The notes: generated by a model from the sequence alone, not told the origin. A DNA stretch of 37,966 nt from Azospirillum sp. B506 (GCF_000333595.1 NZ_BADK01000729.1:1-37966), one strand, 5' to 3'; shown: positions 15,488 to 24,149, numbered from the stretch's first letter. Translations and numbers: made by a program.

Positions 15488-17173
15488 ATGCGTTGGATCA
15501 AGAACATCAGCATTTCGGCAAAGATCCTGCTGTCGCTGGGACTTCTCGCCGTTTTCAGCGTCGGCGTGACCGTCCGGGGGATCGACGCGCTGTCCACGCT
15601 GAACCAGCGCACGCAATCCATCGTTTCGACCGACGCGCGCGGCCTGTTTCTGGCCATGCAGATGGCCGAGGCGATGGGCCGGACCCACCAGATCATCCTG
15701 ACCTATTACGCTTCGGAGGAGGCGGAGGAGATCAAGCGGCTGGAAAAGGCTGCCGAATCCAGCCTGCAGACATTGTCGCAGCTGCTCCGCGACAACCGGG
15801 CCTTCTTCGCCGACCGCGACGCCGCCAACTATCAGGTGATCGAAACCGAACTCGGCACCTACATCGGCCTGATCGAACAGGTGCGCAATGCCCTGATGAC
15901 CTACCAGAGCCGTGACGCCTACCGCCTGCTCAAGGAGGCGTCCAGCGCCTTCGGCAAGGCGGACGAGGCCTTGCGGACCGTGGTCACCGGCCGGCGGAAC
16001 AATCTGACCGTCCAGGCGACCGCCTCGCAGACCGATTACGACGCGACCCTGCTCACGCTGGTGCTGGTTTCGGGCGCGGGTCTGATCCTGGCGACCGCAG
16101 CCGCGCTGCTGCTGGTGCGCCTGCAGATCACCGGGCCGCTGGGTCGCCTGACCAACGCCATGCAGGCATTGGAAGCCGGCCGGCTCGACGTCGCCATCGA
16201 TGTCGCCGAGCGGCGCGACGAGGTCGGCCGCATGACCCAGGCGGTTCGCATGTTCCGCGAACATGCGCTGGCGGTGCGCCGGCTGGAGGACGAGAAGGAA
16301 GAGGCCGCCAGGCGGGCTGAAGCCGACAAGCGCCGCGCGCTCGACGCGCTCGCCGACCGCTTTGCCGCCGACGTCGGCAGCGTCGTCGATCTGGTCGCCG
16401 GCGAGGTCGGGCGGATGAACGGTGCCGCCCTGCAGCTTGCCGGCGCCGCCGGCATGGTGACCGAGCAGTCCGGAACGGCCAACCGCGCCGCAGGACAGGC
16501 CAGCGGCAACGTCCAGGCGGTGGCCGCAGCGGCGGAGGAGTTGTCGGTATCGATCCGGGAGATCAGCGAGCGGGTGCTGCAATCCTCCAGCGTCACCGGA
16601 CGGGCTGCCGAGATGGCGCAAAGCACCAACGCAGGGGTGGCCGAGTTGCGCGATGCGGCGGGCCGGGTCGGAACCGTGGTGGACATGATCCAGGCGATCG
16701 CCCGCCAGACCAATCTTCTGGCGCTGAACGCCACGATCGAGGCATCGCGGGCGGGCGAGGCGGGCAAGGGCTTCGCCGTGGTCGCCAGTGAAGTGAAGAG
16801 CCTGGCCAGCCAGACGGCACGGGCGACCGAGGAGATCGCCATCCAGATCGAAGGGATCCAGAACGAGACGGTGAAGGCGGCGGGTGCCATCCAGACGATC
16901 GCCGGGATCATCGGAGAGGTGAACGTGATCTCGACCTCGATTGCGGCGGCCATCGAGCAGCAGTCGACCGCGACCGCGGACATCACCCGCCATGTGCTTC
17001 AGGCGGCGGACGGGACACGGGATGTCACGCGCACCATCGCCGAGGTGACGACCGCCGCCGCGGCCGTCGATCAGGCGACTGCCGAAATCAGCCGGGCGAC
17101 GGAAACCCTGTCCGCCCAGTCCGACGGGCTTCAGAGCCGCGTCAGGCTGTTCCTGACCGAACTCCGGGCCTGA
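15488..17173 (+). CDS. Methyl-accepting chemotaxis protein
   Basis: This 561-residue transmembrane chemoreceptor has TM1 at about 11-28, a helical (four-helix-bundle-like) periplasmic sensor at about 30-182, TM2 at about 187-208, a HAMP domain ([20 protein letters not shown] onward) and a long cytoplasmic signalling domain. The hairpin tip, with [20 protein letters not shown] near 403-422, is the conserved CheA/CheW contact. I chose the ATG at 15488 because GAGGAA lies 6 bases upstream and the membrane helix follows at once. A longer reading from 15356 is AT-rich and has no family match. It stands alone without che genes. The ligand is unknown; the nearby PotD-like binding protein is only a possible partner. 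Confidence 0.93.
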   Translation: MRWIKNISISAKILLSLGLLAVFSVGVTVRGIDALSTLNQRTQSIVSTDARGLFLAMQMAEAMGRTHQIILTYYASEEAEEIKRLEKAAESSLQTLSQLLRDNRAFFADRDAANYQVIETELGTYIGLIEQVRNALMTYQSRDAYRLLKEASSAFGKADEALRTVVTGRRNNLTVQATASQTDYDATLLTLVLVSGAGLILATAAALLLVRLQITGPLGRLTNAMQALEAGRLDVAIDVAERRDEVGRMTQAVRMFREHALAVRRLEDEKEEAARRAEADKRRALDALADRFAADVGSVVDLVAGEVGRMNGAALQLAGAAGMVTEQSGTANRAAGQASGNVQAVAAAAEELSVSIREISERVLQSSSVTGRAAEMAQSTNAGVAELRDAAGRVGTVVDMIQAIARQTNLLALNATIEASRAGEAGKGFAVVASEVKSLASQTARATEEIAIQIEGIQNETVKAAGAIQTIAGIIGEVNVISTSIAAAIEQQSTATADITRHVLQAADGTRDVTRTIAEVTTAAAAVDQATAEISRATETLSAQSDGLQSRVRLFLTELRA

Positions 17174-17203
17174 CCGGCAGATGAGCCGACGCCGCCACCC
17201 GCC

Positions 17204-17227
17204 CTGTTGCAACGGCTCTGTCGCAAA
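17204..17227. mobile_element. IS6/IS26-like terminal inverted repeat remnant
   Basis: GGCTCTGTCGCAAA at 17214-17227 closely resembles the terminal repeat of IS6-family elements (IS26: GGCACTGTTGCAAA). A near copy, CTGTTGCAA, lies just outside it at 17204-17212. No intact transposase follows and I found no matching opposite end. It sits at the left edge of the decayed region that follows the chemoreceptor. Family assignment is from memory of the consensus. Confidence 0.4.
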
Positions 17228-17358
17228 GTTGGGTGGCACGCGGCGCATGGCCGGACCTTGGAGGCGAGGCGCGCTACGATGCGCAAACCGGAGCATCGCC
17301 TCGGTGGTGTGACTCGCCGCAAATGACCACCAGGAAATCCGGCACCGGCAGCGGACGC

Positions 17359-17594
17359 CTATACCGACCGATGCCGGCGAAGCAGCAGGCCCCTGGGATC
17401 CACATGGCGCCGCAACAGCTCCCGTGCTTCCAGTGTCGGCGGGGCGATCAGCGGGGCGCCTTCCCTGTCGATGTCGAACCCCGTGGGACGACGATGTCCT
17501 GCCGGTCGGCCTCGCAGTTCACCAATTCCAGGCGGATGCGGCCATTCTCCTTATCGAAGTCGAACATGTATTTCGGCGTCCGCACCCATTCCAG
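17359..17594 (-). pseudogene. C-terminal fragment of a CoA-transferase beta-like subunit, frameshifted
   Basis: On the - strand, RTPKYMFDFDKENGRIRLEL (about 17580-17520) is followed after a one-base frame change by GFDIDREGAPLIAPPTLEAR and LLRRHVDPRGLLLRRHRSV, ending in TAG at 17359. The order (FDFD strand, TGFD-like motif, PPT.EE.LLR, DP.G) matches the end of glutaconate/3-oxoacid CoA-transferase B subunits. The rest of the gene is missing upstream. It is a broken remnant; family assignment is moderate. Confidence 0.45.
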
Positions 17595-17689
17595 TCCTCC
17601 ATGGCGAAGACCCAGACGCCCCCGTCCTGCCCAACCCGCCCGGATAGCCGACACGGGAGGAGGGGCGGCTGGCCCAGATGCTCCATGCC

Positions 17690-18140
17690 CCCTCGGCCTC
17701 GATCTATTGGGGCAACCTGTTGGAGCCGGACCTGTCCAGCATGCCCGCCGACCTGACGCAGGACAGCTTCACCTGCTGGCAGGCCGCCTGCCAGTCGGAC
17801 ACCGGAGTCAAGTGCGACATGCTTGCCCGCCGCGCCTTCGGCGTCTGCTTGAATTCCGCAGTGCAGACCGACCGCTTCGGCAACCTGAACATCATGGCCA
17901 TCGGCGACCACCGCAATCGAAGGTCCGGCTTGCCGGCTGCCTCGCCCAGCCCGAGCATTTCGCCGTCGTTCCCCGCCCGATCGTCGTCGTCGTCGACCTC
18001 GACCGCCACGTCTTCCTTCATCACCAGCGTCGGCCACCTGTGGGGCGGCCGCAGCCACGAGGAGGCCGGGCTGTCCCCCGGCGGCCCGCAGCTCGTCGTC
18101 ACTGGCAAGTCGATCTTCGACTTCGATCCCGGCAGCCGAC
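17690..18140 (+). pseudogene. CoA-transferase beta subunit (IpdB/GctB-like), degenerate with frameshifts
   Basis: Fragments appear in order across two frames of the + strand. Frame 2 reads AVQTDRFGNLNIMAIGDHRN (ending about 17915), frame 1 continues with KVRLAGCLAQPEHFAVVPRP and IVVVVDLDRHVF, and frame 2 resumes at about 18020 with FITSVGHLWGGRSHEEAGLS, GGPQLVVTGKSIFDFDP. This is the order of the conserved core of CoA-transferase B subunits (D-R-Y-G-N-L-N, K-V-R-L-P-G, F-I-T-S, V-F-D-F-D-P). At least two compensating indels interrupt it, and neither end is complete. It is a pseudogene lying next to an inverted fragment of a similar gene. Confidence 0.6.
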
Positions 18141-18155
18141 ATTCGCTGCCGTCCT

Positions 18156-18269
18156 GACGCCATCGTTGTCGCCGACACCAGCCACTCCTCTATTTGGGTT
18201 GCCAACGACGTGACCTCGCTCAAGCCGGGCATGCGCTTTGTCAGGCCGCTCGGGCTGGCCTGTTGGGGG
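18156..18269 (+). pseudogene. Fragment of a ThDP-dependent enzyme (acetolactate synthase-like)
   Basis: A 38-codon stretch reads DAIVVADTSHSSIWVAN followed by TSLKPGMRFVRPLGLACWG. It resembles the start of the C-terminal diphosphate-binding domain of acetolactate synthase/benzoylformate decarboxylase relatives, where VVAD.S.S.IW.AN.L is followed by GMRFL.P.GLAGLGWG. The reading loses similarity at both sides, so only a shard remains. Confidence 0.45.
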
Positions 18270-18372
18270 CATTCTGGACCTGCTGGAGGCGGTGTGAGAG
18301 GCTCTGGCCTTGATCGCCTTTGATCGCCCTTGCCCGCCCTCGAAGACCGCAACGATCCCGCCGCCCGGCACG

Positions 18373-18531
18373 GAACGTGCTGTGCAGGCCATCCCCTGGA
18401 CCATCAAGACTTTCCGGGGCGAACCGAACCACATCGGCCGCGCCCGCATGTTCGCAGAACCGTCGGTTGATCCGGGCGACCCTGGAATGAGCGCGTTCTG
18501 TCATATGCTCGACAGTCTCAGGCCGGGTTGA
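18373..18531 (+). pseudogene. C-terminal fragment of a DhaL-like kinase subunit
   Basis: The last 52 codons of a + strand frame, with stop at 18529-18531, read FRGEPNHIGRARMFAEPSV then DPGMSAFCHMLDSL. This is clearly related to the C-terminus of the intact DhaL in this window (FRDRPNRIGRARMFAERSI then DPGMLAFARLTAVL, gene ending 27993). Upstream sequence lacks the Asp-rich nucleotide motif, so it is a remnant of a second dhaL-like gene. Confidence 0.6.
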
Positions 18532-18583
18532 GCCTCCGGTTTCGAGCAAGCCGGCTCTCCATATCGTCCATCCTGGCCGGTCC

Positions 18584-18598
18584 GCCCGGCAGCCGGGC
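18584..18598 (-). terminator. Hairpin downstream of the TRAP operon
   Basis: GCCCGGC (18584-18590) and GCCGGGC (18592-18598) form an inverted repeat about 40 bases beyond the dctM stop on the - strand, with GGCC arms further out. It lacks a T-run. It is a candidate end of the TRAP transcript. Confidence 0.3.
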
Positions 18599-18636
18599 AC
18601 GGCCATTCCGCGAGGATCCTGCCCCCATTCCCGGCA

Positions 18637-19926
18637 TCATTTGTCGAGACCGAACAGGCGTGGCAGGAACATCACCACGTCCGGCACGTAGGTGATGAGC
18701 ACCAGAACGCCAAGACTCGACAGAAAGAACGGCCACATGTTCTGGACGATCCGTTCGATCCGCACGCCGGTCACCAGGGCGCCGGTGAAGAGTGCCGTGC
18801 CATAGGGCGGCGTCAGCAGACCCAGCACCAGATTGAACACGACCACGACCCCGAAATGGATCGGGTTGATGCCGACCTGGGCAGCGAGCGGCGTCAGGAT
18901 CGGCACGACGATGAAGATGGCCGGCAGCATGTCCATGAACATCCCCCAGACCAGGAGGAAGAGATTGACGATCAGCAGGATCACCATCGGGTCCTGCGAG
19001 ATTTGGAAAAGCAGCGCAGCCACATGGCGCGGCATCTGTTCGGTCGCCAGGATCCAGCCGAGCACGCTGGATGCGCCGGACAGCATGAGGACGACGGCCG
19101 ACAGGGTCGCCGCCCGGACGCAGACGCGGAAGAAGGATCGCAGGTCCGGTCTGCCCCTCGCCCCGACAACGATCAGCAGAAGTCCGTAGCCGACCGCGAC
19201 CGCCGACGCCTCCGTCGGCGTGAAGACGCCGGTCAGGATGCCGCCGAGGATGATCGCCGGCATCAGAAGGAAAGGGATCGAGGCGATGGTGATCGCGATG
19301 AAGTTGGCGAACGTCATCGGCTCCCGTTCGATCGGTCGGCGGAAGGACTGAATCCAGACGACCACCGACATCGCCAGGCCGATGAGGACGCCGGGAACCG
19401 CACCGCCCAGCAGCATGCCGCCGATCGACGTCCCGGTGACCGCGCCGACCAGCACCATCGGGATGCTCGGCGGTATGATCGGCCCCTGGATGCTGGCGCT
19501 GGTCATCAGGGCGGCGGCGAAGTCGCGCGGATAGCCACCCTTTTCCATCATCCGGACCTGCAGCGGCCCCAGGCCGGTGATGTCGGCGATGGCCGACCCC
19601 GAACAGCCGCCGAAGAGCATACTGGAAAAGACCGTGACGTAGGCCAGCCCGCCGCGCAACCGCCCGACCGTCGCCTTGGCGAAGGCGAGCATGCGTTCGG
19701 CGGTCCCGGATTCGACCATCAGATCGCCGGCGAGCGTGAAGAACGGGATCGCCATCAGCGTGAACGTGTCGATGCCGGTGAAGAACTGCTGCACGAGCAG
19801 ATAAAGCGGTTGTCCCTTCACGACGAAATAGACGAAGCAGGACAACAGCATGGAAAAGCTGAGCGGCATTCCCAGGATCATGAATCCGAAGAAGGCCGCG
19901 AACATCAGGGGAAGGGCAATGGACAT
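18637..19926 (-). CDS. dctM: TRAP transporter large permease, DctM family
   Basis: This 429-residue, roughly 12-helix membrane protein is the sodium-coupled large subunit of a tripartite TRAP transporter. SGSAIADITGLGPLQVRMM and the SIQGPIIPPSIPMVLVG loop are DctM hallmarks, as are the second-half FTPTEASAVAVGYGL and LTPPYGTALF segments. The length is normal for the family. It starts 2 bases after the small-permease stop. Together with DctQ and DctP it imports a carboxylated solute. Confidence 0.93.
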   Translation of the reverse strand: MSIALPLMFAAFFGFMILGMPLSFSMLLSCFVYFVVKGQPLYLLVQQFFTGIDTFTLMAIPFFTLAGDLMVESGTAERMLAFAKATVGRLRGGLAYVTVFSSMLFGGCSGSAIADITGLGPLQVRMMEKGGYPRDFAAALMTSASIQGPIIPPSIPMVLVGAVTGTSIGGMLLGGAVPGVLIGLAMSVVVWIQSFRRPIEREPMTFANFIAITIASIPFLLMPAIILGGILTGVFTPTEASAVAVGYGLLLIVVGARGRPDLRSFFRVCVRAATLSAVVLMLSGASSVLGWILATEQMPRHVAALLFQISQDPMVILLIVNLFLLVWGMFMDMLPAIFIVVPILTPLAAQVGINPIHFGVVVVFNLVLGLLTPPYGTALFTGALVTGVRIERIVQNMWPFFLSSLGVLVLITYVPDVVMFLPRLFGLDK

Positions 19927-19928
19927 CG

Positions 19929-20423
19929 TCAGCTCTTCGGCTGGTCGGCAAAGACCGTTTTGGCGACGATCTGAATCGCCATCAGCACGGCCCCGACGGG
20001 AAAGGCGAGATAGATCCAGAAGAAGGCGACGCGCAGCGCCGGTGTCCGCATGATCCCGTCCTCAAGCGCCAGGTCGAGGCCGTACCAGAACAGAGCGGCC
20101 ACGACGACCAGCATGCCCAGGTCGACGATCCAACCGACGATCCTGCGGGCGCGCTCGGAAAGGCGGTCGACGAAGAGCGTGAGACGAAGATGGCTGTCAT
20201 GGCGGATCGCCAGGGCGCTGCCGAGCAGCACCATATAGAACATGGTGTAGCGGGCCAGCTCCTCGCCCCAGAAGATCGGCAGGTGGATGACGTAGCGCGC
20301 GAACACCAAAGTGAGGACGATGGCCACCATGAGGACCAGTGTCAGGCCGCAAGCCAGATCGAGCGCCTGTCGCAGGAGGTTGTCGAGCCGGGCGAAGGCA
20401 CCCGGACTGGAGGTATCGGACAT
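19929..20423 (-). CDS. dctQ: TRAP transporter small permease, DctQ family
   Basis: This 164-residue protein has four predicted membrane helices (about 22-42, 58-76, 97-116, 135-155). The FWGEELARYTMFYMVLLGSA segment between helices 1 and 2 is the conserved DctQ motif. It joins DctM in the membrane complex. It lies 84 bases after the binding-protein gene and just before dctM, the usual P-Q-M order. Confidence 0.9.
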   Translation of the reverse strand: MSDTSSPGAFARLDNLLRQALDLACGLTLVLMVAIVLTLVFARYVIHLPIFWGEELARYTMFYMVLLGSALAIRHDSHLRLTLFVDRLSERARRIVGWIVDLGMLVVVAALFWYGLDLALEDGIMRTPALRVAFFWIYLAFPVGAVLMAIQIVAKTVFADQPKS

Positions 20424-20507
20424 GATCGGTCGGTTCCTTCGGCAGAGTTAAAGGACGACGGTTCACACGGTCCGAGGCAGGTGCCGCAGCGCCGGTCACA
20501 ATGCCGG

Positions 20508-21548
20508 TCAGCGGTCGGCGGCCTCGATCGTCGTATAGAAGGCGTCGACGAACTCCTTGCCCCACTGCGTCGCGGCCCAGCTGCGGGCCGGCCCCTCGGC
20601 CGTCCTGCGGAAGGCGGCCATTTCATCGGGGGTCGGTGCATAGATCGACATGCCCAGCTCCTTGAGTTTGCCGAGCGCAAGCAGATCCTGGACAGCGCCG
20701 ATGCCGTCATGGGCGAGCCGCGCCTCCTTTTCCGCGTCGATGAAGGCCTTGCGGTCTTCGGGCGGCAGCGACAGGAACCATTTCTCGTTGGTGATGACGG
20801 CCCCGACGGTCATCAGGTGCTGGGTCAGCGTCAGGTTCTTCTGTACCTGATAGAATCGCTGCTGGATGATGTTCGACGGCGTGTTCTCCTCGCCGTCGAC
20901 CACCCCGGTCTGAAGCGAGGTGTAGAGTTCCAGATAGGGGATGGGCACGGGGGTCGCGCCGAAGGACTTCATCATCTCCTGATGCGGAACCACCTCCATC
21001 GTGCGGATCTTCAAACCGGCCACGTCCGCCGGCTTCTGAACCACGGTGTCCCTGGTGGTCAGGCTGCGGAAGCCGTAGGGGTTGAGCGACAGGATCCGGA
21101 TGCCGCTGTCCTTGGCCACCTCGTCGAGCAGCTGGTGGATGAAGGGATTGTCGCTCGACAGGGCGGCGCGCAGGTGGGCACGGGATTTGAAGACGAAGGG
21201 CAGATCGACGATGCCGAGCTTCGGCGTATAAAGGGAGGCGAGGACGCCCGACGCGATGTTGGCGGCATGGATGGTCCCGCGCCGGACCTGCTGGATCATC
21301 GAGCGTTGATCGCCGAGCTGCCCGTTGGGGTAGAGTTCGACGATGTAGCGCCCCCCGGTCAGCCGCTCGAACGTGCTTTTGAAGACATGCATTTCGGCGG
21401 CGGTCGCCACCGTCGTCGGGTCGTCCGGATCGGTCCAGGTGAAGCGAAGCGTCTCGGCCGCCGAGGCGACGGCGGCGCCGAGGGTCATCATGCCGGCAAG
21501 GGCCCCGGCAAGGGCCAATGTCGCGAGGCTCTTGAAATGGCTCTTCAT
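20508..21548 (-). CDS. dctP: TRAP transporter substrate-binding protein, DctP family
   Basis: This 346-residue periplasmic protein has a signal peptide ending near ASA|A (about residue 30). The DctP pattern is clear: ELYPNGQLGD (71-80), the Arg182 in AGLKIRTMEV that usually grips the substrate carboxylate, and YTSLQTGVVDGEENTPSNI. Such proteins bind C4-dicarboxylates, sugar acids, keto acids and similar anions; the exact ligand is not readable. GGAG lies just upstream of the ATG. The TRAP genes run P-Q-M, downstream of the IclR regulator gene. The divergent aldolase/kinase/oxidase genes suggest a sugar acid as cargo (inference). Confidence 0.92.
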   Translation of the reverse strand: MKSHFKSLATLALAGALAGMMTLGAAVASAAETLRFTWTDPDDPTTVATAAEMHVFKSTFERLTGGRYIVELYPNGQLGDQRSMIQQVRRGTIHAANIASGVLASLYTPKLGIVDLPFVFKSRAHLRAALSSDNPFIHQLLDEVAKDSGIRILSLNPYGFRSLTTRDTVVQKPADVAGLKIRTMEVVPHQEMMKSFGATPVPIPYLELYTSLQTGVVDGEENTPSNIIQQRFYQVQKNLTLTQHLMTVGAVITNEKWFLSLPPEDRKAFIDAEKEARLAHDGIGAVQDLLALGKLKELGMSIYAPTPDEMAAFRRTAEGPARSWAATQWGKEFVDAFYTTIEAADR

Positions 21549-21867
21549 CGTCGTCTCCTCGAATCGGCCGGATACGCTCGACGGGCCGAGCGCACCAGGG
21601 CAGTCGAGCCGGGGCGGTCATCGGCCGGAAGGGCTGATCGGGCCAGGTCTTGATCGGGTCGGAAGGGAGTGGAGCGCCACCGGGTCGGGGAGGCGTTCAA
21701 ATGCATACGTCCTCGCGTCCGGCAAGGCCGCAGCCGCCGGCAACAGCATCGGATCGGGCGACCGGAACAGCGCTTCGGATCGGCTTCGATTTTGCGCGAC
21801 CCGGTGCTGTCACCCGATCCGGTGCGGGACAAGGGTCAGGTGCCGCCGCCTGCCGGCGACGCGCGCG
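21549..21867 (-). promoter_or_regulatory. Leader between iclR-type gene and dctP
   Basis: This 319-bp stretch has no recognisable gene. It should hold the TRAP operon promoter on the - strand. TGATCGGG occurs twice at 21635-21642 and 21651-21658 (16-base period), and related GGATCGGG/GGATCGGC words follow near 21750-21790. These could be binding sites or simply GC-rich chance repeats. Confidence 0.35.
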
Positions 21868-22689
21868 TCAGCCGGTCGTGGCGACGGTGGCCGGTGGCCG
21901 GCCCCGGCCGCGGGCGGGCTTCGGCGGCTGCCAGCCGAGCCGCACCGAGACGAGGTCGGCATGCTCGATCACCTTGGGGGCGAGTTCGAGCGCGCGCTCC
22001 TCGGTGATCCGGCGGTCCGGACCGCTCACGCTGATCGCGGCGAACACGCGGCCCGAACTGTTGCGGATCGGGGCGGCAACGCAGCGCACGTTGGCTTCCA
22101 TCTCGCCATTGTCGATGGCAAATCCCCGCTCGCGGATCCGGGCTAGCTCGGCCCGGAGCGCGGTCGGATCGGTGATCGTGTTGCGCGTGTAGGCCGGCAG
22201 GCCGAGACCGCAAATCCGGTCGATCACGCGCTCCTCCTGGAAGGACAGGGCGGCCTTGCCCACGCCGGTGCAGTGACAGGGCGAGGATTCCATCACGATC
22301 GTCGAGTTGTTGGGTCCTGACCGGCCGCCCAGCACCCGCTCCACGAAGGACATCCGCCAACCGTCGAAAACGCAGAGATGAACCGACTCGCCGGTGGCCT
22401 GCCCAAGCAGTTCGACGAAGGTGCGGCCCTCGCGATGGATGTCCATGTTGATGAGAACCGCAGTGCCGAGTTCGAACAGCTTGAGACCCAGGCGGTATTC
22501 GAGACGGTTGCCGTCCTGGTCGAGCAGACCGATCTGGCGCAGCGACAGCACCAGCCGATGCGCCGTCGAGCGTGGCAGTCCCGAGCGCTCGGCGATCTCC
22601 GAAACCGACAGGCTGCGGTCGACCGTCGAGAAACATTCGAGGATCGTCATGATCTTCTGGAAGGACTTCACGCCGTAGTCGGATGCCAT
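21868..22689 (-). CDS. IclR-family transcriptional regulator
   Basis: This 273-residue regulator has an N-terminal winged helix (about 8-62; SLSVSEIAERSGLPRSTAHR then LVLSL) and a C-terminal IclR effector domain (about 75-255) with CHCTGVGKAALS and GFAIDNGEMEANVRCVAAPI. The C-terminal tail is Lys/Arg/Pro-rich (PPKPARGRGRPP). It lies between the MFS gene and the TRAP genes on the same strand, so it probably controls the TRAP operon, the MFS gene and the divergent catabolic genes in response to a pathway metabolite. An 11-base palindrome lies just upstream of its start. Confidence 0.9.
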   Translation of the reverse strand: MASDYGVKSFQKIMTILECFSTVDRSLSVSEIAERSGLPRSTAHRLVLSLRQIGLLDQDGNRLEYRLGLKLFELGTAVLINMDIHREGRTFVELLGQATGESVHLCVFDGWRMSFVERVLGGRSGPNNSTIVMESSPCHCTGVGKAALSFQEERVIDRICGLGLPAYTRNTITDPTALRAELARIRERGFAIDNGEMEANVRCVAAPIRNSSGRVFAAISVSGPDRRITEERALELAPKVIEHADLVSVRLGWQPPKPARGRGRPPATVATTG

Positions 22690-22712
22690 GGGGGCTCGTC
22701 AGGCTCATCGCA

Positions 22713-22723
22713 ATGGATTCCAT
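22713..22723. promoter_or_regulatory. Candidate IclR-type operator
   Basis: ATGGA-T-TCCAT is a perfect palindrome 24 bases upstream of the regulator's start codon. Its TGGA/TCCA ends recall IclR-family boxes of the TGGAAAT-N-ATTTCCA kind. I found no second copy in front of the other genes, so self-regulation is only a suggestion. Confidence 0.3.
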
Positions 22724-22817
22724 CGAAGTTCTAACGCGCCTCGGGGCTGGCCGTCAGCCGGGAAATTCGGCCGGGCAACTCGGCGGGGACGGGCCGCCGC
22801 CCGGTCCCAGCCGGCTT

Positions 22818-24149
22818 TCAGGCATGCCGGGGCTTCAGCGCGAGCGCCGAGACCGCCGACAGGAGCGCCATCCCCACCATGTAGACCGTCACGAGAGTCG
22901 TCGTGCCGTAGGCCGCAAGGATCGCGGTCGCGATGAGCGGGGAGAGGCCGCCGCCGAGGATCGGCCCCAGCTGCTGGACCAGGGAAAGGCCGGAATAGCG
23001 GATGCGCGCCGGGAACAGTTCGCTGAAGAAGGCCCCCTGCGCCCCATAAACCGAGCCATGGCCAATCGCCAGGCCGAGCGCGATGGCAAGCCAGATCAGG
23101 CCGGTGTTCCCACTGTCGAGCATCGGGAAGAAGACAAGGGCGAGCGCTGCCTGGAAAGCCATACCGACGGCATAGACCGCCTTGCGGCCGATGCGGTCGG
23201 ACAAGGCCCCGAACATGGGCAGCGTGATGCATTCCAGTGCGCAGCCGAGGAGGACGCCGTTCAGGATGGTCTGCTTCGGCAGGCCAAGCCTGGTCATGCA
23301 ATAGGTGATCGCGACAACCGCATAGACGTTGAACAATCCGCTCTCGGCGATCTTGGCGCCGATGCCGAGCAGGATGTCCCGCCAGTGGCCGGTGACCGCC
23401 TCGACCAGCGGCAGCCGTGCCGGCTTCTCCTCCTTCAGCATCCTGGCAAAGGCGGGGGTCTCCGAAATCCGGCGCCGGATGAAGACGCCCAGACCGACCA
23501 GAACGATCGAGAAGAGGAACGGCAGGCGCCAGCCCCAGGCGAGAAAGACCTCTTCCGGCATCGCCGCAGCCATGACCGACAGCAGGACGATCGGAATGAG
23601 GAAGCCGGCGGGAACCCCGATATGGACGAGGGCGCTGTAATAGCCCCGTTTTTCCGGCGGGGCGTGTTCCACCGTCATCACCATGCCGCCGCCATATTCG
23701 CCGCCCAGGCCGATGCCCTGCACGATCCGCAGGATCAGAAGGCCGATCGGCGCCAGCACCCCGACCTGATCGTAGGACGGCATGAGGCCGATCAGGACGG
23801 TGCCGAAGCCCATCATCATGATCGTGATGAGCAGCATGGCCTTGCGGCCGACCCGGTCACCGAAATGCCCGAACAGCATGCCGCCGATCGGCCGTGCGCA
23901 ATAGCCGACGAAGAAGGTCGCAAAGGCGGCGAGCGACCCGACGAGCGGATCGGAACTGGGAAAGAAGATTTTGTTGAACACCAGCGCCGTGGCGGTCGCG
24001 TAGAGCGTGAAGTCGTAATATTCGATCGCGTTTCCGATTGCGCTGGCGAATGCAACACGCTCGACCAGACCGGACTCCACATCCGCGGCCGCCGCATGCG
24101 GCAAGGGTTCGGCCAGGTCGATCCGGCCGTCGAAAGCCTTGTGTGACAT
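22818..24149 (-). CDS. MFS transporter, metabolite:H+ symporter (MHS) type
   Basis: This 443-residue permease has about 12 membrane helices and belongs to the MHS branch of the major facilitator superfamily (ShiA/ProP/citrate-transporter-like). The opening ASAIGNAIEYYDFTLYATA and the loop GHFGDRVGRKAML are hallmarks of this branch, and RIVQGIGLGGEYGGG is its helix-4 motif. I chose the ATG at 24149 because GGAGG lies 7 bases upstream; an in-frame ATG at 24167 lacks one. It lies upstream of the IclR gene on the same strand and is divergent from the DapA-like genes, so it may be a second uptake route for the same pathway. Confidence 0.9.
   Translation of the reverse strand: MSHKAFDGRIDLAEPLPHAAAADVESGLVERVAFASAIGNAIEYYDFTLYATATALVFNKIFFPSSDPLVGSLAAFATFFVGYCARPIGGMLFGHFGDRVGRKAMLLITIMMMGFGTVLIGLMPSYDQVGVLAPIGLLILRIVQGIGLGGEYGGGMVMTVEHAPPEKRGYYSALVHIGVPAGFLIPIVLLSVMAAAMPEEVFLAWGWRLPFLFSIVLVGLGVFIRRRISETPAFARMLKEEKPARLPLVEAVTGHWRDILLGIGAKIAESGLFNVYAVVAITYCMTRLGLPKQTILNGVLLGCALECITLPMFGALSDRIGRKAVYAVGMAFQAALALVFFPMLDSGNTGLIWLAIALGLAIGHGSVYGAQGAFFSELFPARIRYSGLSLVQQLGPILGGGLSPLIATAILAAYGTTTLVTVYMVGMALLSAVSALALKPRHA

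Noticed and set aside
17424-18213. Intact protein-coding genes in the 17.2-18.2 kb interval
   Set aside because: Open frames exist on both strands, but the family-like pieces jump between frames and none has a proper start with ribosome site, so I treat them as remnants.
22683-24146. + strand frame of about 487 codons opposite the MFS gene
   Set aside because: Charged, low-complexity translation antisense to a clear 12-helix permease; no motif seen.
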